A stretch of 64,000 nt of DNA, taken from Mesorhabditis belari (Eukaryota; Nematoda; Chromadorea; Rhabditida; Rhabditidae). The position numbers and the translations under genes are program-made. Under the pieces are notes generated by a model, which saw only the letters and a list, made by a program, of their open reading frames with translations, made no database searches and was not told where the DNA came from. Of this stretch, positions 11,425 to 23,326 are shown in pieces; positions within the stretch are counted from its first letter, which is position 1; each line of letters opens with the position of its first letter. The DNA is taken from the NCBI GenBank assembly GCA_958450365.1, contig CAUEEP010000759.1, positions 310,001 through 374,000 on the forward strand. Reading direction: 5' to 3'.

Positions 11425-14400
11425 TTTAGTTAAAGAGTTTCGCGAAGATATAGCTCTTCTCCGCGCGTTGGCGATTTTGGCTGTTCTTGGCTATCATTTT
11501 TGGCCAACAATTTTCCCGCTGGGATTCATTGGAGTCGACATGTAAGTACAACTGGAGTACGACTGGTTTTTTTTGATTTTTAAACCTGTTTTCTACTTGG
11601 TAGACTCGATAAAATGAATAGGTTCAAACGATTTGCCGACCCTGAAAACCAGTACAGTTGAATGAGTTTTTTTTAAAGCTGAATGTCTTTTCTTACAGCT
11701 GAGTATCTTTTCTTTAAAGCTAAATATCTTTTTTACAGCCTACTACAAAGCAAAAGAGGGGAGTGGGACAAATGCGACCTTTTTTTTTGCGCACCCGGAC
11801 ATTTGCGCACCTTTTTTTCCGCACCTTGCCCATTAGCGCACCTTTTTTCGCGTTTTAAGCTCTAAAAGCTCTAAAAAAGCTCGAAAAAGCTAATATTAAC
11901 CAATTTCTATTCCAAAAGTTGTTTTTCTAGGTAATTTTAGGGCGTAGAATCGAAATTTTGGCATATCCGAGCTTGTGGAACCAATCGGAATTAGACAAAA
12001 CGAGAAAGATCGACAATTTTCTGTAATGGGATCTAGCCGTTTTGTCTTTCAAATTGGTTAATAGCTCGGATATGCCAAAATGCTCGGATATGCCAAAATT
12101 TCGATTCTACGCCCTAAAATTACCTAGAAAAACAACTTTTGGAATAGAAATTGGTTAATATTAGCTTTTTCGAGCTTTTTTAGAGCTTTTAGAGCTTAAA
12201 ACGTGAAAAAAGGTGCGTTAATGGGCAAGGTCCGGAAAAAAAGGTGCGCAAATGTCCGGGTGCGCAAAAAAAGGTCGCATTTGTCCCACTCCCCCGCAAA
12301 AGAGATCTTTGCCTCAAATTTGTTAGTATTTTTTTTTCTATAAAACTCGAAAATGAGCCAAAATTTGCAAACCATTTTCCGTCAAATATCTTCAATCTTT
12401 CAGTTTTTTTGTGATCTCCGGCTTCTTGATTATGCGTATTCTCGAATCACTGAAAAACGAGCGACTAGATCGGGTTTTTCTCTCATTTTACTATCGCCGA
12501 GTGAAGCGAATCCTTCCACTCTACTACTTAATTGTGTTTTTCATAGGTAAATAAAGAAAATTTCCCAAAAAACATTGAAAACTTTCAGGTTTTTCAATGC
12601 TATTTCTCTATACAGCTGTCTGGGCTCAACGTTATTTTCGTTTCTATTTCGGCGCGATTTTTTTCTTCCCCAATTTTCAACTACAACAAGCCGAGGGGAA
12701 CTATTTCTCGGAGGTACAATTGACTGATGACATGCAGTTCTTTTTCGTAGTTTAGCTAACAGTTTATCATTGTATCTAAAGACTAGAGATTTAGACTCAT
12801 TTCTACAAATTTCTGAAATGAAAAGGAAAAGTTTAGGCTACGGAAAAAATGCCATTTCTTCACTCATGGTCTCTCGGTGTCGAGATGCAATTTTATCTTG
12901 TCGCTCCGTTTTTATTCTACATCTCAAAAATGGAAATTGCTCAATCAATGGGATATTTGAGTAAGACAAAAGCTTAGCTAGCTTAGGTTAGCTTAGCTTA
13001 GCTTATCTAGCTAGCTAGCTTAGCTTATCTAGCTAGCTTTCAAATTCTAGAAGCAAAAGCCTATTTTTCAATTCTTGAATATTCTTTTCCGATCATTTTT
13101 TCCATTGTTCAAAGTAAACGATTGAATGAGCCCTGAGAACGACGCATCGAGCCCTTGAAAGGAATCTCCTCGGGTAAAATAGGAAGACGCAGCTCGACCA
13201 AGACCTAAGAAGTACGGATATGCGCCAGCTCTCGGGACTCAAAGATCCAGTGGAAGTGATTGAGAGAAAAAGACTCAGATGGGCCGGCCACGTAGCCAGA
13301 AGAATAGCCAGAAGAACAGACGACAGATGGACGATACGGATCACAGAGTGGCTACCACGAGACCAGAAGAGGCCCATCGGAAGACCAGCAACGAGGTGGA
13401 GCACAAGAGTGGCAGAGACGGTGAGAGAAAGGATGGCTAGAGTGCAACCACCACCAACACCAGCAAGTCGAAGACTTCGAACCAGCAACAATCAAGATAG
13501 GAAACACTGGATGACAATAGCAAGGAATAGAGAAATGTGGAAGCAGGTTGTGATCTGCGCAAAATAGGAACACCTGAGTGCGAAGACAGATCAAAAAATA
13601 AAAAAAAGTAAACTGCTTTAAAAGATTGAACTTCAGAGCTTGGCCCAGTGTTTCTGCTATGCTTTCTACTTTTTTCTTTATATTTTCATTTCTTTTCTCT
13701 TCCAATCGTTTCATTCTATCATCCACTCGCGAGAGGATGGCAATTTCTGTGCGGAATGATCACCACATTGTATACAGAAAGTATGAAAACGAGTAAGTTG
13801 TATGGAATTGGAAAAATCGACTCTTTCCTATTGGGTTGTCCAGTTATGAATGCGCGTTTTTCACTATTTTGTAAATTTCTCAAGATAACGAAATCAAGAA
13901 AAAGATATATATGAGTATTATTCGAAAGCTGAAGATCTCCTCTACATTTTGATATAAAAAGTTCTTGAATTTGTTCAGCTTGGGGCAAATTGACTGCACA
14001 GAAGAAGAGGTGGCCAAAAAAAATGGAAGGGTGCCTTTGGAGCAAGTTTTGGCTCCGCTCAAATTGAGTTAACCGTTTGATGTTTGGCCAATAGATATAT
14101 CAATACAACTTTTTTAAAAATATAACAATTTCAGAGCATCTTTACTTTTCTGGGCGGTTATTTTACACCATAAAACTTGAGGAATAGCTAAGTTGTGATG
14201 GCTGGGATGGCTTGAGGAATAGCAAAGCTGGGATGGCTTGAGGAATAGCAAAGCTGGGATGGCTTGAGGAATAGCAAAGCTGGGATGGCTGGGATGGCTT
14301 GAGGAATAGCTAAGCTGGGATGGCTGGAATGGCTTGAGGAATAGCTAAGCTGGGATGGCTGGGATGGCTGGGATGGCTTGAGGAATAGCTAAGCTGGGAT

Positions 14401-17400
14401 GGCTGGGATGGCTGGGATGGCTTGAGGAATAGCTAAGCTGGGATGGCTGGGATGGCTTGAGGAATAGCAAAGCTGGGATGGCTTGAGGAATAGCAAAGCT
14501 GGGATGGCTTGAGGAATAGCAAAGCTGGGATGGCTGGAATGGCTTGAGGAATAGCTAAGCTGGGATGGCTGGAATGGCTTGAGGAATAGCTAAGTTGGGA
14601 TGGCTGGAATGGCTTGAGGAATAGCTAAGCTGGGATGGCTGGGATGGCTTGAGGAATAGCTAAGCTGGGATGGCTGGGATGGCTTGAGGAATAGCTAAGC
14701 TGGGATGGCTGGAATGGCTTGAGGAATAGCTAAGCTGGAATGGGTTTTTTCGAAAACGACCTCTCCCTTTGTGCAGTCAATTTGCCCAAAAGCTGAACAA
14801 ATTCCAAAGCTTTTTATATCAAAATGTAGAGGAGATCTTCGGCTTTCGAATGATATATAACACTCATATACATCTGTTCGATATCTTGGGAAATTTACAA
14901 AATAGTAAACTGGACAACTGGACAACCCAATATTAGGCTGAAAGTCTTTTCGTTTCTTTTTGTATTTTAAAACCGTTTAAAACGTTTAAAACCAACAACT
15001 GCATGAATTAAACTACGGTTTCATTAGAAAAGTCAATTATTATAAAGATATTCAGCCGTTTAACTGATTTGGTGGCAAATTCCTTTCAAATGTAAAGATA
15101 TTCAATTTACTCAACGTGTAAAGAGGACTAACTCGTAGTTAGTAGACGAAAAACGAGTAAAATGCGTAAAAATTACTCATAAAAGTTTGGGGGTGGGACA
15201 AATGCAACGTTTTTTTACGCACTCGGCAAAAACCGCACCTGAAACCGCACCTTTTTCGCTGGAAAAGGCCTTAGGTAATTATATGGAAACATTTTTAAAT
15301 CCATAGAACTTCAAAAATGTTTCCATATAGGAAGCGTATGCGTAGATTCCGAATTTCGAAAAATCAGGCCTCGCTGACAGGTTAAATTTGGACTAAAAGG
15401 CAAAAACTGTGGAAAACGTGGAAAGCGTTAAGTTCACCGTTAAAGTACCCGATTTTTTTAAAGGTAATAGGAAAGAGCCAAAAATCTAATCAATAACTTG
15501 AGACGAGACTTGATGACCTTGAATTCATAAAGATTTTAGCGTTGACTCGAAAACAATCTGATATTCTCTCGGTGATCTATTTAATCAACACCTCTCTTCT
15601 ATTCTTTCCATTTCCCGACAAAGTCACTCCACCGCATTTCTTCCAAATCTTAATCACCATCTCGTCAGCTGGTTTTATTCTTTTTTCAACGAATTGGTTG
15701 GTGAAAGTGGCGTTATAAGCGATACTTTATAATCGATAATCTTTATAATCGATACTTTATAAGCGATACTTTATAAGCGATACTTTATAAGCGATAAACT
15801 TTATAATCAATAAACTTTATAATCAATAATCTTTATAATCAATAAACTTTATAATCGATAATCTTTATAATCAATAAACATAAAGTTTCAATCAATCAAT
15901 ATTCATCAATATCAAATCAATTCAATCAATAAACATAAATCAATAAACTTTATAATCTTCTACCTTGTTTAAACAAAAGTTTATATCCTTTGTCTTTAGT
16001 TCAATCTCGTGGTCTCGTTTCCGCCTCGGGTACATTGCGCGGATCTCCTACGCTCTCTATTTAGTTCATTTCCCGATTCTTCGCTTTACTGAATACCTTC
16101 AACAATATTATAATAAAGATTTTGATGGTGAGTTGGGGGAAAGAAAGAGGGGAAAGAAAGAGTAAAGTGGGAAAAGAGTAAGTTCAAATTTTGTAATTGT
16201 TATAAATTAGAGATCTAAAATATTCTTCTAAATTTCCTTTGAGAGTCAAATTTGAAATAAACTCTTTTCTCGTGACTATAAGCTCTTTTAATGCACCAAA
16301 AAGCGTATGTTTTCAATAGTTCAATATTTCAATGACCAAATAATGCAGTTACAGTAAAAACCTAGCCAAATCTAGCCAACTCTAGCCTTTTTAGTCCCCC
16401 TCGTCTCCCTTGTGATCACTTTTCTTCTCTCCATCGTTGCCCATCACTTCTTCGAGGCTCCACTCCTTCGAGTCGGAAAACTTAAAATCTTCCTATCAAC
16501 ACTCAAATATTTTGCACTTTGTTTGTTGATTGGATTCAATTGGAAGAAGATTGTTCATCCCGATTGCGGTTTGTCACTTAACACATTAACAAATCCACGT
16601 ACGGCTCATCAGTAAGCCGTATGTCGACTTATTTGAGGCCAATTGAGCTGAAAATTTACACTAGAATGTTTTCCAAGGCAAGGAATTCGAATCCGTTATT
16701 AGTTTTTGAAGAAAACTGCTTTATTTTTAGATAAGCTGCTCCAAAACGCTTCAAAGCGCTCCAAAGAAAGTTGCTCCAGAGCGTAATGCTTTTAGCGTGC
16801 TCAAAATGAAGCTCAAAGCCTTGAAAAATCTCAAATAATAAAAGCGACCCGATCAAAAGATTTAAAAAGTGAATAGAGACAGGATTACGGTAGAAAGAAA
16901 GAGAAATGATTTGGAAAGCGTTTTAAAAAAAAGAGACTCAGGTTTAGGACTCCACATCATCTTCATCCTCTACGAGAAGGCTTTGCTCAAAGCCTTGAAA
17001 GCTCAAAGCCTTGAAAGCTCAAAGCCTTGAAAGCTCAAAGCCTTGAAAGCTCAAAGCCTTGAAAGCTCAAAGCCTTGAAAGCTCAAAGCCTTGAAAGCTC
17101 AAAGCCTTGAAAGCTCAAAGCCTTGAAAGCTCAAAGCCTTGAAAGCTCAAAGCCTTGAAAGCTCAAAGCTCAAAGCTCAAAGCCTTGAAAAATCTCAAAT
17201 AATAAAAGCTTCATCAAAAGATCAAAAGATTTAAAAAGTGATTACGGTAGAAAGAAAGAGAAATGATTTGGAAAATGTTTAAAAAAAAGAGACTCGAGCT
17301 ATTTCTATTAAAGTTTCAATTACTTTCGTGAGATAAGAGAATGAAAGTTTCAAAATCTCTTTTATCTTTCGAGCTAAACTAAAGTGTTCATTTAAATAAA

Positions 17401-20400
17401 GTATTCATTCATATAAAGTGTTCATTTCCATCACCAAACAATAAATAAATCTGAATTCACCAAATTACAATCTATAATCAACAAAGTTGATTATAGATTG
17501 TAATTTGGTCCAGAGCGTAATGCTTTCAGCGTGCTCAAAATGAAACTCAATGCTTTAAATGGAATTTAATCTGATAGACGATAGATGATCATCTGTTAAT
17601 AATGAAATTGATTCCATTTCAGCGCAAAAGTCTACAATCAGCGAGAATCAGAAATTCATCCAATCATTGTATCGGCTAGAGGGTGGGCACTTTGTCGATG
17701 ATGGTTTCATGCGGCCGAGTCCACCATTCGGGCATTATCTTTATGAGGTAAACAAAAAGACAGAATTTGCTATTAGTGCTTTAAAATAAACAGGTTTTCC
17801 TTACCCATATGGCAATTTGTTTCACAGATTTGTTCTTGAAATGTTTGGATATTTTGAGATTTCAAGTGAGATCAGAGAGTTTTCAGGGTGATACGGGTAA
17901 GCTGAAGATCATGATTCTTGGAAACTCGTGGGCGACTGGAGAGGCGCATGTGAGTGGCCTATTTTTACAATTATCTAGATTCTGCATATACACTTAGCCA
18001 GTTTTTACTGTTAAGTTCTTACTTTCTAACCTTTATCCTTAAATTTGTATTTCTTTTTGTAGCTCCACTCTAGCTTTGTAGCTCCACTCTAGCTTTGTAG
18101 CTCCACCAGCAGCACACTTTAGCTTGTAGCTCCACTCTAGCTTTGTAGCTCCACTCTAGCTTTGTAGCTACTACTTTAGCTTTGTAGCTCCACTCTAGCT
18201 TTCTAGCTCCACTCTAGCTTTGTAGCTCCACTCTAGCTTTGTAGCTCCACTCTAGCTTGTAGCCCACCAGCGAGCCCACCAGCTGTAGCCCACTCAGCTT
18301 TGTAGCCCACTCTAGCTTTGTAGCTCCACTCCAGCTTTGTAGCCCACTCTAGCTTTGTAGCCCACCTAGCTTTGTAGCCCACTCTAGCTTTCTAGCCCAC
18401 CTAGCTTTGTAGCCCACCAGCTTTGTAGCTCTACTTTAGCTGTAGCACTACTTAGCTGTAGCCCACTCTAGCTTTGTAGCCACCAGCTTTCTAGCCCACC
18501 AGCTTTGTAGCTCCACTCAGCTTGTAGCCTACCTAGCTTTGTAGCTACTACTTTAGCTTTGTAGCCCACTCTAGCTTGAGCCCCACTCAGCTTGTAGCCC
18601 ACTCTAGCTTTGTAGCTCCACCAGCTGTAGCTCCACCAGCTTTGTAGCCCACTCTAGCTTGTAGCCCACCAGCTTTGTAGCCCACTCCTAGCTTTGTAGC
18701 CCACCCCAGCTTTCTAGCTCCACTCAGCTTAGCCCACCTAGCTTGTAGCTCTACTTTAGCTTTGTAGCTACTACTTTAGCTTTGTAGCTCCACTCTAGCT
18801 TTGTAGCTCCACTCTAGCTTTCTAGCTCCACATCCCCCTTTAAGCGCACTATTTCTTTGGTTAGGATCTCTTATCTCTCTTTCAAACAAGGCTCCTAAAA
18901 CAATATTGTTTATCGAAGTTGCCGTAATGATGGAGGATTGGCTCTGATGAGCTCTATCACAGCAATTGGCAATGATAAATGTAATACTTGAAGAGAATTT
19001 GAAACTTATGATTATGAAACGTGTGATATGAGCTTATAAACTTTATGAGCTCATATCTATGAGCTTATAAACTTTCTGGACCAATGAATTTTCTGGAAAA
19101 GAAACACTACTAATGATGTTTTTACAAGAAACAATAAAAATGGATGAGCAATAAATGATAAAATGGGTTGACGGGGGTACAAAGACAGCTCAAATTTCGA
19201 TAGCATTTTGCTAGAGATAGCAAAAAGACAGCTCGAATTTTGACCATAAAATGAATTGTATCCTAACTTTTAAGTCATTTCCTTATAACAAACTTGAGAG
19301 AAACATTTGGTGGTCGAATTTGTGGCTAGATTCACCACAAATTCTTTAACTTTAGTCATTTATTGTATTAGATTAGGTTTAGTTTGGCCATGGGTCAGGT
19401 CCATGGGCCAGGTCCAAGGGCCAGGTCAAGGCAGGGTAGAGCTTTGAGGCAGACTTTTTGCGATTTGTGAAGATTTGATAAACATAAAAACTAATTTTGC
19501 AATTTGACTGGCGCAGCTACGGTAATTTAACTATAGAATCGACTTGTTTGCTAGTCGCTAATCGTTAGATCGTGTTGGTGAACCTGGATCCTGCCTTTAG
19601 GTAGACTGGCCAATCTATGATTACTACAAATTCCAGTTGATACGAAACTATTTCTCAAAGAAAGACGTCTATCAAATGCACCTTTTCTCTCAACCCGGAC
19701 ACACGTTTGGCCTACATGGAGAGAGTCCCAAAGTAGCAAGTAAGTATTTCAAAGTTTATTGTACATAAAATTTACAATTCTCGAGCAAATCCCGTACTTT
19801 ATGAGTTTCTTGAAGAAATTTCAGCCGGATTATGTTTTCTTGCTTGTAAGGTGAGCTCAAAGAATCTAGAAATCTCGATCAGCTTTCCTAGGTACAACAA
19901 TGATGCAACGAATCGCGATTTGACGAATTTTCAAGGGGCAAACGATCAAATACTTGACAATTATTTGAGGGGAATTCACAATATTAGGTAAGAGCTCATA
20001 AGAAACAAGATAAGTGTAAGAAATATATTTACTTTGTGAACTGGGTAATTGTGTGGGTAATTGTGCGGGTAATTGTGCGGGTAATTGTGCGCCATCCTGT
20101 AAAAAGCTTGTTGCTCTTGTTTAACCTTGTTTAGTCTTTTTTAGTATTTTTACTACACTACTGGACAATGAAATATCATATTTGAAAAAAGATCGTCACT
20201 TTCGCGCGTCTGTAACTCCCTTGTCTTTACCGTATTTCTAAATATTAATCTTACCATTGTGTAGCCCTTGAAAAGAGCTTTCAGAAAATGTATAACACTA
20301 AAAGTTTAAACTCAAAGATAACGGAGTTACAGACGCGCGAAAGTGACGATCTTTTTTCTAATATGATATTTCATTGTCCAGTAGTGTAGCTACTAAGTTA

Positions 20401-22135
20401 GTTGAAGGGAAGTCAATTTTTTTCTTCAAAACTACTTTTTCTGAAATAGTTTTATGCGTAGATTCCGAAAAACACAACGAGAACTTGGGGAAATGCATTT
20501 TAAGCCTAGTTTTGGGGCTCAAAAAGCTTCTATAGTGTATTTTACTATATGGAGCCAAAGCTATCGACTATTTGGCCACTTTTTAAGGTCAAAACTAGAG
20601 CTAAAACCACTGTAAGTGTAAGTACTGTAAGTGTAAGAAATATATTTACTTTGATCTTTATAATTTCTTGTGAGACCGTGTCTCGGTGTGGTTTAATGGT
20701 CGATGTCTTGAAAAAGCACAATTTATCACAAACTTTCCCTTATTAGGGTAAACTTCGCTCAAACTGGAGCAACTATCACAAGCTGGCACTATCACAATTA
20801 CTTCAACACTTGCGTGTGAATAAGGGATGAATAGAAAAAGGAGCACACGATTGACTCAAAATCGCGCTTAAATAATGGGTTTTTAAGTACAAAAGCTACG
20901 ACAAACGGACAACTGAATCTCGTCTAGTGGCTGATTACGGTAGTTTATCCATCAACTCAAAACAAAGCTTAAATAATAGGTTTTTAAGGCTTGTGTATTG
21001 AATTTTGACTAACTGGAGAGCAGTGGCGAATTGCCTTATTGTGGCAATTCGCCAATTCGCCAAGAGCCTTTACCGTATAAATGATTTGCGTATTGGTCAA
21101 GTTAGTTATCAAATAGAAAACATTTTTTTCTACCGTAATCCTTTCTCTATTCTGCCTCCTATTCATAAATTAAACCAATTTTTAGTCTATTCACCAAAAA
21201 ACTCTTTCTTCAAACACATCAACCATTCGATTGTCAGGGTAAAGAAAAAGAAATTATCAATCGTTTCGTTGACTCTTTGCAGAAAGAAGAAAATATGCAA
21301 CACTTCAATCGACCGTTTAATGTAAGGCAAATTATTGTTTACATCATGTAAACTTCGGCTCTTGCTTTGTTTTCGGGTATATTGAACGGATCGTCACGTT
21401 TTGATGGTCTATAACTTTGTCCAGTGATCTTATTTTTGTTAACTTTTTATATCATTGTACAGAGGACATTTCAGGCTTTCAGATGATACCAAATAGAGCT
21501 TGACTGAATTTTCCATTCCCATGCAAACAAGGTGAAACGACACCCGAGTTGGATAGGCCTCATTTGCTCAGAGTTGGCTCAGATTTTGGACTAAATTAAA
21601 ACTAACTAAAAAGTTGGACTAAATTCTCCAATCAAGCTCTATTTGGTATCATTTGAAAGCCTGAAATGTCATCTGTACAATGATATAAAAAGTTAACAAA
21701 AATATGATCTCTGGACAAAGTTATAGGCCATCAAAGTTTGACGATTCGTTCAATATACCCGAAAACTAAGCAAAAGGCCAAATTTCTTTAAATGATACAA
21801 TTTTAAGCTGTTTAGGGGCATTTTTTGAAACTTTTTAGGTGACCGCTTTCTACAATAGTTCTGTGCATCAACGGTTGAAGATCGTTTTTGAAAAGTGCTC
21901 AAATTGTTACCCGATAGACATCGCTGAGCCATTTATCGGTGCGTTGAAATCAAAATTGAGTTAGGATTTACGTTCAGATTTCAAACGCAAAGAATTGTTG
22001 GTTTTCGACGTGAACACTCAATTGTTGTACATCGACACTCAATGTCATCTCACCGTATCGGGGTTGAAGATGATCGAGAAACCGTTGAGATTATCGATCG
22101 AAAATGGAATCAATTCGAAGAAGAGCAATACATAG
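11425..22135 (+). CDS. acyltransferase-3 / SGNH membrane O-acyltransferase (nematode OAC family)
   Basis: Proteins of this family have about ten membrane helices that transfer acyl groups across the membrane, plus a C-terminal SGNH hydrolase-like domain; substrates in worms are mostly unknown. Exons read: 11425-11541 (REDIALLRALAILAVLGYHF), 12404-12546 (FFVISGFL, the family hallmark), 12589-12713, 12837-12960 (FLHSWSLGVEMQFYLVAP), 13051-13113, 15540-15711, 16000-16127 (ISYALYLVHFP), 16395-16598 (HHFFEAPLL), 17623-17747, 17887-17949 (ILGNSWA, SGNH block I), 19601-about 19739, about 19825-19850, 19892-19987, 21839-21938 and 21978-22135 (DTQCHLT, the Asp/His catalytic block). Two junctions (19739/19825 and 19987/21839) do not keep phase; an exon may be missed or the gene damaged there. 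The start is uncertain. The 10-kb span is due to mobile DNA in introns. AATAAA lies at 22168-22173. Confidence 0.85.
11759..12295. mobile_element. palindromic element B, intact 537-bp copy with 9-bp target duplication
   Basis: Nearly the whole element is one inverted repeat. Each end reads GGGAGTGGGACAAATGCGAC followed by G-runs, and the arms share TAGGTAATTTTAGGGCG. It is flanked on both sides by GCAAAAGAG (11750-11758 and 12296-12304), a 9-bp direct repeat. Size of duplication and lack of TA suggest a hAT/Mutator-type rather than mariner-type origin. It lies in an acyltransferase intron. Partial relatives are at 9390-9771 and 15188-15420. Confidence 0.88.
13115..13567 (+). mobile_element. 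non-LTR retrotransposon 3' end
   Basis: The frame reads RKRLRWAGHVARR, then DDRWTIRITEWLPRDQKRP, then GRPATRW and RNREMWKQ. This is the conserved tail downstream of the reverse transcriptase in RTE/craniofacial-type LINEs. Upstream remnants (TDMRQLSGLKDPVEVIE) are in frame. The endonuclease and RT core are absent, the usual 5' truncation of LINE insertions. It sits just after acyltransferase exon 13051-13113, within the following intron. Confidence 0.85.
13831..14930. mobile_element. mariner-type element with expanded internal minisatellite
   Basis: Left end TTGGGTTGTCCAGTTATGAA and right end ...CTGGACAACCCAA are inverted repeats flanked by TA (13829-13830, 14931-14932). Longer inverted arms pair about 13860-14030 with about 14755-14910. 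Between them, 14165-14745 is an array of TGGGATGGCTTGAGGAATAG-type units of 26-35 bp. No transposase domain could be read. Confidence 0.82.
15188..15420. mobile_element. diverged half-copy of element B
   Basis: Starts GGGGGTGGGACAAATGCAAC, like the element B terminus, followed by divergent CGCACC-rich sequence and a short inverted repeat around GGAAACATTTTT (15285-15330). No right terminus matching the intact copy is present. Confidence 0.5.
15715..15960. repeat. 14-bp tandem repeat CTTTATAATCGATA
   Basis: Degenerate copies fill the acyltransferase intron that begins at the 15711 donor; the unit resembles sequence directly at that donor. Confidence 0.85.
16880..17290. repeat. 16-bp minisatellite flanked by a dispersed TACGGTAGAAAG motif
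   Basis: About twelve copies of CTCAAAGCCTTGAAAG (about 16980-17180) sit between two copies of the ATTACGGTAGAAAGAAAGAG motif (16885 and 17241). That motif also occurs near 6645, 6795 and, inverted, near 21130. Confidence 0.88.
17459..17509. repeat. perfect 24-bp hairpin with 3-nt loop
   Basis: Arms 17459-17482 and 17486-17509 are exact reverse complements around AAA. It lies in an acyltransferase intron, 114 bp before exon 17623-17747. No terminator role is implied in this eukaryotic context. Confidence 0.9.
18060..18840. repeat. 19-bp minisatellite AGCTTTGTAGCTCCACTCT
   Basis: About forty imperfect copies, with many 1-3 bp deletions in the middle of the array (about 18250-18730), fill an acyltransferase intron between exons 17887-17949 and 19601-19739. 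Confidence 0.9.
20156..20386. mobile_element. Tc1/mariner-type MITE with TA duplications
   Basis: The element is 231 bp, with inverted arms of about 65 bp beginning CACTACTGGACAATGAAATA, flanked by TA at 20154-20155 and 20387-20388. The arms include GATCGTCACTTTCGCGCGTC. There is no coding capacity. It is intronic in the acyltransferase gene. Confidence 0.9.
21225..21775. mobile_element. dispersed palindromic element A, copy 2
   Basis: Inverted arms (about 21400-21510 and 21605-21760) match copy 1 at 2317-2905. The extended flank 21240-21400 also matches copy 1 (about 2690-2800) in inverted order. It ends about 60 bp before acyltransferase exon 21839-21938. Confidence 0.78.
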
Positions 22136-22378
22136 AGCTTATAAATATTCGGATTTTTGTAAATTTTAATAAAAAAATCTTTATTATCTATAAAAGTATA
22201 TAAAAAGAGAGTAAATATCATTTTTGTTTTATACCCGCTTAAGGAAGAAAATTATAGAATGGATAAGAGAGGAGGAATAAATGAATAGATGAATAGATGA
22301 ATAGATGTTAAAGAATAGATGTTAATGTCTCAATTTAAAGCCAGCAAAAAGTAAAGGTCACTGTTAACATTGTCAATA

Positions 22379-23288
22379 AATGGGTGGCTGAAAATTACGT
22401 GCGCGCAGCATCTGACATAGTTTTAAACAATGTATAAAGCATTACTACTCATCTTTTTGTGTTTTAATATTCTTTTTATCGTTGTCTATTAAGTTTTCGT
22501 TAAAAAAGTTGTTTTCTAGGTCATGACAAAGGCAAAGACGAAGACAAAGACGTCTAAGAAGACCCTTCATCACGATTGGGCGCCGGCCCACAGAGCCAAA
22601 ACAACAATTCGCTTTCTCCAAACCAAAATTGGCCAGTTGAGACGCAATCGCACAGCGGTATGAAGAACTCATCGATCGCATCGGGGCTTGGGGTGGCTCT
22701 GTGGACCGTCCAGAAGATCGTAAAGCAATTGAAAGAGGAGGACATGGGACATGTTCAGTCCAAGCCCGGAAGAGGAGGAAAGAGGACCGTTAACACTCCC
22801 GAAAGAGGAGCCATCCCAATTTGACCCTTCAACAGGATTGGGCGCCGGCCCACAGAGCCAAAACAACAATTCGCTTGCTTTAAACCAAAATTGGCTCTTT
22901 TTGACGAAGGATCAATGGCCTGCAAACAGCCCGGATCTCAATCCGTTAGACTTTTCGGTTTGGGGTTTTATGGAAGAACAATTGAGAAATAGGAAAATCA
23001 ACAATTTGAATGATTTGCGTCAAGAATTGATCAAAATCTGGAACGACTTAGATGCAAATTATCTCCGCCGCACCGTCGATTCTGTAAAGAAGCGAATTGA
23101 AGCCTGTATCAAAGCGGATGGAGGCCACTTTGAAAATTTCTTGTAATTATTTAATATTTTAGTTATAACTATTATATAAATAAATATTTTTGTTACAACT
23201 ATCATATAAATAAAGATTTTTACATGTTCTTTAAAAGAAAATTAAATTATGGCGTTTTCTTTCGCGCACTTAATTTTCAGCCACCCTG
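22379..23288 (+). mobile_element. Tc/mariner (maT-like) element with scrambled transposase
   Basis: The termini are inverted copies of GGGTGGCTGAAAATTA…GTGCGCG (22381 and 23255-23288), and the right side abuts TA. The right half keeps an intact C-terminal frame: DQWPANSPDLNPLDFSVWG at about 22914, ending KADGGHFENFL with stop at about 23146. In the left half the catalytic DWAPAHRAKTTIR block (22562-22634) occurs before the helix-turn-helix (VALWTVQKIVKQLKEED). It occurs again after it (22826-22896), so about 70 bp is duplicated out of order. The transposase is not continuous. The element begins 38 bp beyond the stop codon of the receptor kinase on the opposite strand. Confidence 0.85.
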
Positions 23289-23326
23289 TACAATGATAAG
23301 AATGATAAGAATGATAAAAAGTAAGA

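Noticed and set aside
13640..13800. Possible gene on either strand between the LINE tail and the mariner-type element
   Set aside because: No splice-consistent exon or family motif; the sequence looks like transposon-flank debris.
17459..17509. Transcription terminator
   Set aside because: Perfect hairpin but in a eukaryotic intron with no T-tract; bacterial-type termination does not apply.
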